A stretch of DNA of 64,000 bases, from the NCBI GenBank assembly GCA_045863555.1, contig BTUU01000024.1, positions 5,543-69,542 of the forward strand, written 5' to 3'. The position numbers were made by a program, and so were the translations under genes. Below, in pieces: positions 57,301-64,000 of this stretch. Under the pieces are notes generated by a model that worked only from the letters and a program-made list of their open reading frames with translations, was not told where the DNA came from and searched no databases. Origin of the DNA: JACRLV01 sp045863555. Its GTDB lineage: Bacteria > Planctomycetota > Phycisphaerae > UBA1845 > Fen-1342. Each line of letters starts with the position of its first letter. The first letter of the stretch is position 1.

Positions 57301-60300
57301 CTGGATGAGGCCCATGTACTCCTTCGGCGCGAGCACGACGAGCGTGTTGGAGCTGCGGTCGGCGAAGCAGCCGGGCTTGAGGGAGCCCTTGCGGGTCGTG
57401 GTGCCGAGGCTCGAGAGGAAGAAGTTGACCTTCATCTCGAGTTCGCTGGCGTTCATGTTCTTCAGGTCGAAGATCTGCACGGTGACGGCGTTGAGATCTT
57501 CACGGTCGATCTTGCTGAGGAGGTCGTTGATCTCCTCCTGGACCTTCTCCGGACCGCGGATGACGAGCATGCCGTTGGCGACGGTGACTTGCGGCTTCTG
57601 GGTCGCGACGGCGCCCTTCATCGCCCAGAGCTGGTCGATCATCGACTTCATTTCATTCGGGTCGGCGAACTTGGGCGCGACGGTGATCGACTTCCAGTTG
57701 TCGCCCGGGACGGCGTCCAGCTCGTCGATCATCTTCATGATCTCGTCCATCTTCGACGCGGGCGCGACGACGACGACGTTCGATCCGCCGATGACGGTAA
57801 ACGAGGTCGGGTTCGTCGCGCGCTGGGCGCCGCGCGGCGCGTAGCGCCCGGTCAGGACGCTGACGATCTCCTGCGGGTTGCCCTGCTGGATGGGCCGGAT
57901 GCGGACGTCGTTCGTGTTCTTGATGACCGCGAGGTCAAGCTGCTCGACCCACTTGCGGATCTCCTCGAAGTCGTTGGCGTTCGCACCGCTGACGACGATC
58001 GTGTTGCTGAGAGGCTCGGGCACGACGCGCAGACCGCGGGTCGTGCGCATCTTCTCCGCGAGCAGGTTGCTGAGAACGCCCGCGACTGCGTTTGCATCGG
58101 CGTTCTTCAGCTCGATGTTCTTCATCGGCGCCGGCGGCGTCACCTTCTCCATCTGGCCGATGAATTCGGCGATCTCGGACATCTTCTCCCGGGGGCCCAT
58201 GACGACGAGCTTCTCGCCGTTGAGAACGCTGAACGTGATCGGCTGTGCGACGCGGCCGGTGCGCGGCTGGTAGCGGGTCTGGAGCGTCTGGATCAATTCC
58301 CAGGGATTCACATTCTTGGGTTCGAAAATGCGCGTCTCGGGCCGGTTGGCCTGCGCGCTTTCGTCGAAGCCCTTCGCCAGCGCCTTGAGTTCGTCGAGAT
58401 CCTGCGCCATCGCGCCGGAAACGAAAATCGAGTTGCTGATCACCTCGGCCGTAATGCGGAAATTGCGGTTCTTGGCGAAGCGCTCCTGCCAGAGGGTCTG
58501 GATCGTCTGGGCGACGGTCTGCGCGTCGGCGGTTTCCAGGCGGATGATCTGGACGTCGCCCTGGCCGGTCGTGGCCTTGTCGAGTTCGGCGATGAGCGAT
58601 TCGGCGATGGTGATGAGGTTGCCGGGCGCGTAGATCGCGATGCGATTGAGGCGCGTATCAACGACGACCTTCACCCGTTCGGTCAGGCCCACGCCGCGGC
58701 CGCGGGTGGATTGCGCGGCGAGAAGCTGGCGCACCTGTTCGGCGACGTAATTCGCGTCGGCGTGCTGGACGACGACGAATTTCTGCACCTGCTCGGAGTC
58801 GAGGGAGTTCTCGCTGAGTTTCTGAATGAAGTCGTCGACCTCGGCGATCGAGTCCTTCGGCACGGTGACGATAATCTGCTGCGTGTTCGGGTCGGGCGAG
58901 AAGGTGTACGTCAGCCGGTCGGGCCGGGTGCGGGCTCGGTAGATCTGCGTCAGCGTGTTGGCGACGTTCGTCACGTCGAGGGCCGACGAGATGGCGCGGA
59001 TTTCCGTGACCATCGCCCCGGGCGGGACGTCGATCTGGGCGATCATCTTCTCGATTTCGGGGAACTTCTCCTTGGGCGCCTCGACGAGAATCTGCGTGCC
59101 GGTCTGGACGATCTTCACCTGGCCGCGCGGACCGCGGAAGCCGGTGGCGGAGCCGTAGAACTGGTTCAGCGCGTTCAGCACCTCCTGCGCGTTGACGTGC
59201 TGGATGTTGTAGTTGCGCTTTTCGGCGGCCTGGTTGACCAGCTTCGACTCGTACTCCTTCACGAAGGTGCGAACGACCTGGAGGCTCTGGGCATCGCCCT
59301 GGAAGACGAGCGTGTTTGTGGCCGGGTCCGCCTGGACATTCGCCCCCGCACCGCCGCGGCGGCCGCCGCCGAGGCCGCGCGACTGGAGGACCTGCTGGAC
59401 GAGGGCGGCGAGCTGGTTCGCATCGGCGTAGTCGATGGGGATGATGACCAGCGGCGTGCCGGAATCCTCGATGTCGACCGTCTTGATGAGCGATTCGATC
59501 TCGGTGAGGGCCGGGGCGATCGACTGGACGACGACCTGGTCGCCCATCTGGTCGATGTAGACGGGCACCTGGCCGAGGATCGGGTGGCGGTACTGGCGGT
59601 ACAGGCCCTGGAGCATCGTGACGACGCCGGCGGGGTTGCCCTTCTTGACCGGGAAGAAGCGCGTCTCAGGCTTGTCGCTGACCGCGCCCGAGTCGACGGA
59701 CTCGATCATGCCGCGGATCTTCTCCCATTCGGCATCCGTGCAGTAGACGATCAGCGTGCGGATCTCGTCGAGCGGGATGATCTGCTGCGTCGGACCGCCG
59801 GGGGCCGCGCCGCCGCGGCGTCCCACGCCCTGGCGGCCGGAGCGGGTCGGGCCCTGCGCCGCGGAATTCGTGAGCAGCGCCTGCACGGTCGGGACGAAAT
59901 CGCTGGGCTTCAGGTTGGTCAGCTCGATGCGGTGTTCCTTCTCCTCGGCCGTGGGGATATCGAGCTTGGCGATGAGGCCGGTGATCTGTTCGAGGGCCTC
60001 GCGCTCCGCAACGACGTGGAGCGTCTGGTTGGCGTCATCGGCGACGATCGTGGTCTGGCGCGCGGTCCGGCCGCGTGCGCCCTGCGGGATCATGCCGCGC
60101 GTGATCTGATCGAGCAGCGGCTGGATCTCGCTGGGTTTGGCGTACTTGACGGCGATGGCCGTGTAGTTGCTCGGAACGGGCTTGTCGATGATCTCGAGCA
60201 TCTCCTGGACCTTCGCCAGACCGTCCTTGTTGGCGTAGACGATGAGCGAATTGGTGCGGTCGTCGGCGCGGATGCGCACGGTCTTCTTGGCGCGCTCGTA

Positions 60301-62208
60301 GATGTCTTCGACGAAGATGTCTTCGGGATTCACAGCGCCCTGCACCGGCTGATTCGGCTGGCCGGGCTGCGGCGGCTGGTTGGGCTGACCGGGGCGCGGA
60401 CGGGGCTGAAAGCGCATCTGCTGCGGAGACTGGCCGCGTTCCTGGTTGAGGATGTCGCCGAGGAGCGTGGCGATCTCGGTCGCGTCGCCATTCTTGACGG
60501 GGATGACGCTGGTGGTGAATTCGCCGATGTCGAGCGGATCGTCGAAGCGGTCGATCAGCTCCTTTACGCGGCGGTGCTCATCGGTCGTTCCCTTGACGAT
60601 GAGCGTGTTCGTGCGGGCGTCGGCGATGATCTTGGTCGCGGCTTCGCCGCCGACCATCTCGAACTGGCGCGTCTGCGGGTTGAAGCGGCGCTGCGGCTGC
60701 TCGACATCGAGCAGATTCCGCACGAGCTGCTCGACCACCTGCACGTTGGTCTTGATCTTGTAGATCTGCATCGTGCGCGGGTCGAATGTGGCGGTGCTCA
60801 CCTTGGCGCGGAGCGATTCGAAACGGCGCACGTCCATGGCGAAACCGACGATCTTGATCGTGTTGGTTTCGGTGGTGTACGTCGGCAAGGCGTAATCGGG
60901 CATGGCCGGGGCGACGCGCTTCTGGAGGTCTTCCGCGGGCATGTCGTCGATCTTGATCGACACCGAGACGTATTCGAGGTCGCGCAGATTTGCGGCGTTG
61001 AACGCTTCGATCGAGTCGTAGACCTTGTCGAGCGTCAGGTACTTGGCGGCCTCGGCGAGCGGCACGCAGTAGATATAGTACTCGTGCTCGACGATGAAAT
61101 AGCCGTTGGCGACGAGCAGATAGTTCAGCTCGTCGAGGGCCTCATCCTTGGTCATAATCCGCGGATTTTCGTACGTGAGCGTGCCCGTTGGCGTCGAGCC
61201 GACGTCCGCGCGGAACGGCTTGCCGATGCGCTTGGCGATGTGCTCGACGACGCTCTCCCAGTCCGCGTCCTTGAAGGCGATCCAGTCACTCTTGCCGGGC
61301 ATGTCGGCCGGCGGCGGCTTGACGGGCTGATCGCCGACCGCCGCGGACGCGTCGTGCGTCGCGGGCACCTGGCCGGCGGGCGTGGTGACGCCGCGGCGCG
61401 GAGGCGTAACCGGCTTGATGGGCTGCGCGGGCGGCCGCTCTTCCGACGGCCCAGGCTCAACGACATCGCGGCCGCCCTCGGCGGGCTCGACCGGTTTGCC
61501 GGTATCGCCCGGCATCGTTTCGGCCGGCTGCGACTCGGATTTCTGGCGTTCGGCTTCGCGTTTGGCGCGCTCCTCGGCGATTCGCTTGCGGGCTTCTTCC
61601 ATGCGCTTGCGCGACGCTTCGCGATTTCGCTCGATCTCCTCCGGCGTGGGCCGGCCGATGCGCTGCGTCGTCGGTTTCGATTCCGGGCTTGCGGGCTGGG
61701 TTGCGCCTTCACCGGTGGCGGGCTGTGACGGCGGCTGAGCCGGCGGCCTGGTCTCGTCCTTCGGCTCCTGCGGGTTCGACGCCGGCGCCGGCTTTTCATC
61801 GGCCGGCTTGGGCTGCGTTTCCTGCGGCTGAGCGGGCGGAGTCTCCTGGCCGATGCGCGCCGCGATCGCGTTCATGCGTTCGAGCCGCGCGAGGCGGGCG
61901 CTCATCTCGTCGGCCGAGGGCGTCAGGCTGAGCCCGTCCGTCGAGACCTTTCCGCCGTCGAGCGCGGCGAGGCGCTGGTCGGCGGTGTGCTCGGCCCAGT
62001 ATTCCGTGGTCGCCTGGCGGGCGATGGGCTCGACCCGGAGCGTCGAGCTGGGACGCCGGCGGCCGCCCTGCTTGTCATCGCTCTTCGGTTCGGGCGCGCC
62101 ATTATCCGCGGAGGATTCCTGAAGGAAGCCGCTGCCGCCGAGGGTCCACGACACGGAAACCGCGATCACGCTTCCCCACACGATGCGCTGAGATATGGAC
62201 AGCAACAT
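48346..62208 (-). CDS. Giant secretin: N0 domain, about 40 tandem N-domain units, C-terminal secretin barrel
   Basis: 4,620 residues in one unbroken frame; ATG 62208 with GAGGG about eight bases upstream. A signal-like N-terminus (MLLSISQRIVWGSVIAVSVS) is followed by a Pro/Gln/Glu-rich and charged helical region (about 35-300). An N0/STN-like domain begins near 305 (WIAFKDADWESVVEHIAKRI). From about 470 to 4290 there are about 40 units of about 75-120 residues, each shaped like a secretin N1 domain: a strand with A(D/N)A, a helix, a variable Gly-rich loop, then TNSLIV-like strand and a helix ending in LD. The C-terminal secretin domain (about 4290-4560) has VLIVEVTMNNSLELGIEFAF, LNVLSRPQIMALDNETARIE, VGIKLEVTPQINPDGFVRMQ and VPLLGDLPIVGAVF. 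Ordinary secretins have two to five N domains. It should form an outer-membrane channel with an extremely long periplasmic part. Confidence 0.9.
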   Translation of the reverse strand: MLLSISQRIVWGSVIAVSVSWTLGGSGFLQESSADNGAPEPKSDDKQGGRRRPSSTLRVEPIARQATTEYWAEHTADQRLAALDGGKVSTDGLSLTPSADEMSARLARLERMNAIAARIGQETPPAQPQETQPKPADEKPAPASNPQEPKDETRPPAQPPSQPATGEGATQPASPESKPTTQRIGRPTPEEIERNREASRKRMEEARKRIAEERAKREAERQKSESQPAETMPGDTGKPVEPAEGGRDVVEPGPSEERPPAQPIKPVTPPRRGVTTPAGQVPATHDASAAVGDQPVKPPPADMPGKSDWIAFKDADWESVVEHIAKRIGKPFRADVGSTPTGTLTYENPRIMTKDEALDELNYLLVANGYFIVEHEYYIYCVPLAEAAKYLTLDKVYDSIEAFNAANLRDLEYVSVSIKIDDMPAEDLQKRVAPAMPDYALPTYTTETNTIKIVGFAMDVRRFESLRAKVSTATFDPRTMQIYKIKTNVQVVEQLVRNLLDVEQPQRRFNPQTRQFEMVGGEAATKIIADARTNTLIVKGTTDEHRRVKELIDRFDDPLDIGEFTTSVIPVKNGDATEIATLLGDILNQERGQSPQQMRFQPRPRPGQPNQPPQPGQPNQPVQGAVNPEDIFVEDIYERAKKTVRIRADDRTNSLIVYANKDGLAKVQEMLEIIDKPVPSNYTAIAVKYAKPSEIQPLLDQITRGMIPQGARGRTARQTTIVADDANQTLHVVAEREALEQITGLIAKLDIPTAEEKEHRIELTNLKPSDFVPTVQALLTNSAAQGPTRSGRQGVGRRGGAAPGGPTQQIIPLDEIRTLIVYCTDAEWEKIRGMIESVDSGAVSDKPETRFFPVKKGNPAGVVTMLQGLYRQYRHPILGQVPVYIDQMGDQVVVQSIAPALTEIESLIKTVDIEDSGTPLVIIPIDYADANQLAALVQQVLQSRGLGGGRRGGAGANVQADPATNTLVFQGDAQSLQVVRTFVKEYESKLVNQAAEKRNYNIQHVNAQEVLNALNQFYGSATGFRGPRGQVKIVQTGTQILVEAPKEKFPEIEKMIAQIDVPPGAMVTEIRAISSALDVTNVANTLTQIYRARTRPDRLTYTFSPDPNTQQIIVTVPKDSIAEVDDFIQKLSENSLDSEQVQKFVVVQHADANYVAEQVRQLLAAQSTRGRGVGLTERVKVVVDTRLNRIAIYAPGNLITIAESLIAELDKATTGQGDVQIIRLETADAQTVAQTIQTLWQERFAKNRNFRITAEVISNSIFVSGAMAQDLDELKALAKGFDESAQANRPETRIFEPKNVNPWELIQTLQTRYQPRTGRVAQPITFSVLNGEKLVVMGPREKMSEIAEFIGQMEKVTPPAPMKNIELKNADANAVAGVLSNLLAEKMRTTRGLRVVPEPLSNTIVVSGANANDFEEIRKWVEQLDLAVIKNTNDVRIRPIQQGNPQEIVSVLTGRYAPRGAQRATNPTSFTVIGGSNVVVVAPASKMDEIMKMIDELDAVPGDNWKSITVAPKFADPNEMKSMIDQLWAMKGAVATQKPQVTVANGMLVIRGPEKVQEEINDLLSKIDREDLNAVTVQIFDLKNMNASELEMKVNFFLSSLGTTTRKGSLKPGCFADRSSNTLVVLAPKEYMGLIQNLVNTIDSKEFDEAEMKPYALKFAKADAIAQNIETMLKTKSLTIEGGVRSEKLPLRVMAEPSTNRLFVLAPDLYQDLAASLIKTIDTDVDTGQITRVIQLNEAQAQTLAQAVSASMQVAGKPAAVSIVPDATSNTIILSGMPREVAEAEKRISEVEALSRTTPELKIFKIRNTSVLTVADTLREMFPEGAGQDAVTITDDEFYDRMIVTANRRKMRQIEEFVNLLDVAPDQSSEDNARELYFVDITRGDANDIVWDVEEHFPLDGGPELDADWDGEYIKVRCRPSEFPKIEKLIRQYESRYKIEVTTLILKPKGGAAKYLPLLQARIPGIDIKSMSEGQAAEYKSLVEELWPEDGPQPRGVNDRSSRPGSNVPQRGDGARVVPTGAAGDHYHQDADDWQSRVAREIIRSQATDRGETPPQLNDAAAHASSAPATAAATQPEGRRATITDVGDGRILVSGDKNRVDEIQDAIALLEEDLTAGEVVRIFRFRFGDVTAAARILELMFNESAQFQGAAGQLRLQQQMMQQQMQMQQQMQQAQRNQQGGGDDRGGRGGRGGGGGGGLMDSLNRMTGGLMGPQSGRGGSTTGGTSRQQRGGDRLRIATDISHNYLIVKCDESDLPEIRQLLREMDIPPANVDMKVIQLKSLDATEVANNIKEAFGITQSRNQSAGNRGGGMGFFPGGFGGFGGRGMGGMGNNPFMDLMQSQMITFGGIEGAEGVKIESVQIVPNAMTNSLLISAPQKVMEMIENVINKMEDLEGRDVVVVKHVKLSTAKVEEIVPLLQEVFDATTGGGGGGRGGAGRRSTGVSPADMGPVTINGDTRSNTLIFTAQQKDVETVLKQIELLDIQGNFAEAETYVLKYGDANEIARVVQDLFAGSSGGGARGAGRAGGGRGGMTTSSTEVRITAETTSNTIVVFASKDMRDKIFEKVEELDKLYQRDIREIPVTNANPEKLADKLLFVFGGVGGSAATSPGGAAGRGGARGGASAAAQMAGKIVVIGDKNSKALYVRAPDAIFEQMSDLVLALDKSDAGLQFRTFPIRYAKAQALVDSVKGAMMEYLTVARTAGSGGDMDFDAFTAIADERTNSIMVVGSEQVFEFVGQILKAADAEMPAEQRKEFRVFVLSDADATVVADAVNAYAAGGGDAAAAGGARRGGGGGRGANPLAGLTGGVSIAGGRVVDVTAIADADRNAVFVIGRKADIETVNAMVIEPMSNQLTRQIATIQVKNADASQIVSFIQQFIDNSSAQAGAGRGGQRAGAGAAAPVIVPNDSAKTIIVHGSTAQIDQVKSLVAQFDDKSTIESPIELIPVPYDQDVFTLAQTVERLVNDGEQRLAQKQNRQPRVVSVQANDSSQVLMVYGEPSMTGLVRTVVDQLKEIRPTAPETVVLKLNNMTATDAQSIINDLQNRGSRATVRPTGARGGNTGGMTPGGVNRGGGGNFNVPGGGNRGGGTNPGFNRGGNQGGGTRGVRPQQPRGGGGAPPSTEGVFNVQPIQKIDAKIGDSFIFGEPVLATLLNTPSIMFWQVVDSPADEKTAEVSSQDGQDPKNDPPTTRGARRRAAAPAASDAQPVTRDSTQPVNREVDLLKAVRDAQEKADAQAAEKSTQAPPVTATTVPSALRSLPNINGQLRGEVLATPLDSKTIVITGDKNDVSFILQMLELVEGSTPAPVIEVVPLEFAKAAAIQQNLDQVMRAIVEQRGGSADRNERYTIIAEARSNSLIVSGSEENVDLIKELVAQLDTATDASEPKLVTLSNIRADEAANLLKPVVEQLNRVRGEATTDQAAVQAVPRVNGLMLIGTPAEVKELERLIKSMDVEIPDAEGGFTAAEAFVVDLKNARAEDLEKVLSALIEVDRSAASTTGGGAQGGGRAAGATGSGASLIRKLTLTGPDGKPLPPLDLDKPIRIIADTGKNALIIFSTKKNNAALQQIVASFDQLPEGVDIDVKAFALKFSTAEKVAETLQKIFDESKVSLKRPSQGTGKDFKEGEMPPTPLNTTGEGLPFNVHISADPRSNTIFVIGRKPSVLLAAGLINEIDRSPESMGMDMHLYTFKNTDAAGMQTRLREMLDKRLEAMGGKDNAARDDAVLMVDSRTNSLIVLATSETWKMIETLSIQLDDLPGSSPVATIFRNLEYADAVKLANLLQSAFDAKKEARGTANEGGQNDSLSVLADSRSNSLMLVGTKAYLSEAEEFITRLDSPKTATTDFKVRRVLLASATNIAGALQEMVDKIRTTTGGGGGGSGGSSSQGSPIQITAEPFSNSLLIAASKEDMLMLDRWIDMLDKPADTTGRVTRIVPLRLGKAEDMAKAATDLTKVSGSGGGASANADITVFAEPTTNSVVLAGPPQMVHDVAALLERLDDTKAKGSDAVRIFKLEQADAQDTGDILRNILEGRGGSVGSTGGGGGGSSSDAKAAVMLIAHRALENGSIETLEAMRSEVQVTDDTRTNSLIVTAPPESMGMIEYLVKALDLPPDSLRIRTFPLRNSDAEEMVTALEKLFPATTGTSGGTRSQSTTGEERELTLEGAASGGRQQISFTTDTRTNSVIAAGTPGYLDLVEKLVLDLDARDVQDVATLVYHPRNNKAVDIEAAITSYSDRDKQRLQDLGESISASKKQSRDIIAISSEETNRIILAYDPRRQSEILDLVRQLDQAPPQVMIQVLIVEVTMNNSLELGIEFAFQDLQFTRAGVNDTTSFDFVGGTDIGAAVGDLGGFTFTITGRDFNFLIRTLQSEGTLNVLSRPQIMALDNETARIEITNSIPVVNGTTTVAGQTQTTVSREEVGIKLEVTPQINPDGFVRMQIVQEVSDIAGSSQIAAGVTQPTFLKRTADTSVTVKDNETVVLGGLITTRDQVTEQKVPLLGDLPIVGAVFRNDVKRNDHTELLVILTPKVIRTVDDYRNLSITERDRTGAIPSEVLENPLMDGLQRAPRPEGAEGTTPEAAPPDRGGDDRDIYGPVRQTPPAEPRRAEPASYDIPITWAKERKNGK

Positions 62209-62636
62209 TCGAAAAACCCTCGTGCTTGAACGACGTTTCTGGATTCACTCCAAGACCCGGCGGCGCGGCGCCTGCACAGCGGACGCGCCGGCTCCGACCC
62301 GACAACGAGTTATACACGCTGGAGGGGCCGAGGTAACGGCCGGTTCTCACAATGATGACGTTCTCCGGAGCGCCCGCAAGTTGCGGGGGCGAATCGGGTT
62401 ACCTGCGTCCCGCCGCGCCGGCCGGGTGACGGGGTTCCGCCGTGGGCGACCGGGGTGCTGGATCGTCCGGTTCCGGCGGTCTCCGCGACGGCCCCGGGAG
62501 CCGACCGCCGCATCCGGCATCGAAAAATAGCGCTGACAGCCGTGGCGACGATGTGATATGATGGGCATCTTCGACTGCTATTGACGTATCAGGAGTTGTA
62601 GGCTTTCCACTCGAGGTATCGCGGAGGATCAACCGC
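62209..62636. other. Divergent intergenic region between the secretin and protease genes
   Basis: 428 bases, no supported gene. It holds a good plus-strand promoter for the protease (62533-62562). On the minus strand TATAAC (62314-62309) is a possible -10 for the secretin operon, with a leader of about 95 bases, but no matching -35 is seen. The middle is GC-rich with short palindromes (for example GCCGGTTC near 62340 and 62470). Confidence 0.5.
62533..62562 (+). promoter_or_regulatory. Promoter of the ClpP/SppA-like protease gene
   Basis: CTGACA (62533-62538), an 18-base spacer and TATGAT (62557-62562), preceded by TGA, which makes an extended -10. The leader of about 68 bases ends in GGAGG before ATG 62637. 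Confidence 0.6.
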
Positions 62637-63668
62637 ATGGTCCGGATCCAGCAGCATTCAGCGGCGTCGATCACGACTGGAATTCTCGCCCTGCTGCTGC
62701 TCGCCGGGGCCGCGGGGAATCCGCTTCGGGCGGACGACGACAAGCCTGTAACGGGCGACGCGTATTACGTGCTGCCGATCCGGGGCGTCTTTGGATTGCA
62801 GGTCGCGGACAGCGTCGTCGCGGCGGCGTATGACGAGGCGCGAAAGCTGAAGGCGAGCGCCGTCGTGCTGGAAATCGAGAGCCCGGGCGGCAGCGTCGAA
62901 GAATTGAAGAGAATTCAGGCGACGGTTCGCAAGTACAGCGACATCCGCACCATCGCCTATATCCGAGAGGCGAAATCGGCGGCGGCGATCCTGGCGATGT
63001 CGTGCCCGGACATCGTTATGGCGCCGGCGGCCGCGATCGGGGCGGCGGTCCCGCTGCGGATCGGGCCGGATGGGACGCCGCAGAATATCGAGGCGAAATT
63101 CGAGTCTTCGATGCGGGCGGATTTTCGCGCGGCGGCGGAGAACGCGGGGCATGAGCCGCTGCTGGTCGACGGGATGATGCGCGAAGATGTGGAGCTGTAC
63201 CTCGTGCGCGTCGGCGGCGGCTACAAGGTGAGCGAGCATCGCGGCGACAAAATTCTCAAGAAAAAAGGGCAGATCCTGACGCTGACGACGAAGGAAGCGC
63301 TGGAATGCGGGTTGTCGTCGGGGACGGCGACGCGGATCGAGGATTGCTTCAAGGCGCTGAAGCTGAAGAACTATCGCGACATCGGGCCGCAGGGCCGCGA
63401 ACGGAGCGAGGCCTGGGCTAAGCAGGTGGACGAAGCGCTGGAGAAGATGAAGGAATCCCGGCGGAACTTCGACAAGGCGATCACGGACGCGAACGCGGCG
63501 CTGCGGGCGCGGCGGAAAACGGACTTCACGAGCGCGCTGCAGCGCGCGTCGTCGAACCTGCGGCGGATGGAGGATATCTGCAAGAAATACCCGGCCATCG
63601 GCGACGGCGACCCGCTGCGCGACCTGCGGAACCGTCTGACGGCGCTGCGGAAATCGCTGGAACGCTGA
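62637..63668 (+). CDS. Exported ClpP/SppA-fold serine protease (NfeD-N-like) with C-terminal coiled coil
   Basis: 343 residues; ATG 62637 with GGAGG nine bases upstream. A signal peptide (about 1-32) precedes the crotonase/ClpP-like fold: YVLPIRGVFGLQVADSVVAA, VVLEIESPGGSVEELKRIQA, then REAKSAAAILAMSCPDIVMA with the likely nucleophile Ser of KSAAA, and AAAIGAAVPL followed by a candidate catalytic Lys in NIEAKFESSM. This is the layout of the NfeD N-terminal protease and SppA, with a Ser-Lys dyad. The membrane and OB domains of full NfeD are missing. The last 110 residues are charged helices (EALEKMKESRRNFDKAITDA) likely to form a coiled coil. Confidence 0.8.
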   Translation: MVRIQQHSAASITTGILALLLLAGAAGNPLRADDDKPVTGDAYYVLPIRGVFGLQVADSVVAAAYDEARKLKASAVVLEIESPGGSVEELKRIQATVRKYSDIRTIAYIREAKSAAAILAMSCPDIVMAPAAAIGAAVPLRIGPDGTPQNIEAKFESSMRADFRAAAENAGHEPLLVDGMMREDVELYLVRVGGGYKVSEHRGDKILKKKGQILTLTTKEALECGLSSGTATRIEDCFKALKLKNYRDIGPQGRERSEAWAKQVDEALEKMKESRRNFDKAITDANAALRARRKTDFTSALQRASSNLRRMEDICKKYPAIGDGDPLRDLRNRLTALRKSLER

Positions 63669-63778
63669 CGGGACCGGCGATTATCGCCCTTCCTTCGTTC
63701 GTCGCCGCGTGACGGTGCTCGGAGATCCCTCACAGCGGCATGTATTTCGGACGCCGCGATGAAGCTCTTTCCGGCGGG

Positions 63779-63806
63779 TTGACTTCGATCCTGAAGAAGC
63801 TAGGAT
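63779..63806 (+). promoter_or_regulatory. Promoter upstream of tRNA-Asn
   Basis: TTGACT (63779-63784), a 16-base spacer and TAGGAT (63801-63806), about 67 bases before the mature tRNA 5' end. Confidence 0.55.
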
Positions 63807-63873
63807 TTGAGCACGTGATGGCCGCGAAACCGGCGACGCATTTGTGTCGGCGGGCCGCGGCGATCAGATCGAT

Positions 63874-63945
63874 TCCCGGATAGCTCAATGGTAGAGCAGC
63901 CGGCTGTTAACCGGCTGGTTGTAGGTTCGAATCCTACTCCGGGAG
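63874..63945 (+). tRNA. tRNA-Asn (anticodon GTT)
   Basis: 72 bases fold as a complete cloverleaf. The acceptor stem is TCCCGGA/TCCGGGA (63874-63880 and 63938-63944) with discriminator G63945. The D arm is GCTC/GAGC. The anticodon stem is GCCGG/CCGGC with loop CTGTTAA and anticodon GTT at 63906-63908. The T arm is GTAGG TTCGAAT CCTAC. The 3' CCA is not encoded. Confidence 0.97.
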
Positions 63946-63957
63946 CTAACCCAACTT

Positions 63958-63988
63958 TCGCACTTTGGAAAAATTCAGTGCGATTTTT
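63958..63988 (+). terminator. Intrinsic terminator after tRNA-Asn
   Basis: TCGCACT (63958-63964) pairs with AGTGCGA (63977-63983) and is followed at once by TTTTT (63984-63988), twelve bases after the tRNA. Confidence 0.75.
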
Positions 63989-64000
63989 CGGCTCTGGCGC

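Noticed and set aside
56020..61728. Plus-strand open frame of 1,902 codons
   Set aside because: It lies antisense to the secretin gene; its composition (Arg, Asp, Leu, Val, Gly) mirrors the codons of the minus-strand gene, it has no domain, and its start has no ribosome site.

Overview
The window is high-GC bacterial DNA from what looks like a member of the Planctomycetota, probably near the Phycisphaerae. This is inferred from gene families, not from a marker tree. Supporting signs are two secreted proteins ending in a cysteine-bounded 'GC-type' dockerin (one cut by the left edge), a large FG-GAP surface protein, a planctomycete-style ECF sigma factor, an alternative complex III plus caa3 oxidase cluster, and a 4,620-codon secretin-like gene. 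Several genes appear to start leaderless, with a -10 hexamer 7-9 nt before the ATG.

Left part (1-10.7 kb): the tail of a dockerin protein, a fibronectin-III-like protein facing it, and 1.2 kb of repeat-rich DNA (inverted GC-rich repeats, a 21-bp tandem repeat, REP-like palindromes). Then come a small lipoprotein, a thioredoxin/DUF255 protein, a HEAT-like membrane protein, a radical SAM protein, a membrane glycosyltransferase carrying an NPCBM domain, and a YifB/ComM AAA+ ATPase.

Respiratory block (10.7-25 kb): one plus-strand operon-like run behind a clear promoter. It holds ActA, ActB, ActC, an ActD-ActE fusion and ActF (alternative complex III), a small membrane protein, an SCO copper chaperone, and CoxB (with cytochrome c), CoxA (A2 type), CoxC, subunit IV and a second subunit-III-like protein. 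Together they would move electrons from quinol to oxygen through a linked complex III and caa3 oxidase.

Middle (25-38.7 kb): a solitary ECF sigma factor, an MsbA-like ABC exporter, a Lon-substrate-domain protein, a run of glyA, a lipoprotein gene and a TIGR01777 epimerase ending in a terminator, a large secreted dockerin protein, an orphan CoA-transferase B subunit, and an FG-GAP surface protein.

Right part (38.7-62.2 kb): an unbroken minus-strand series. In transcription order it is the giant secretin, a lipoprotein overlapping its stop, MreD, a lipoprotein alpha/beta hydrolase, a small membrane protein, a FliA/WhiG sigma factor, a 101-residue protein, YidC, an inositol-monophosphatase family enzyme, a Cys/Met-metabolism PLP enzyme and PurB. 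The secretin has an N0-like domain, about 40 tandem secretin N-domain units and a C-terminal secretin barrel domain. This is the most unusual object in the window. A ClpP/SppA-fold protease gene diverges from it, and the window ends with tRNA-Asn, which has its own promoter and terminator.
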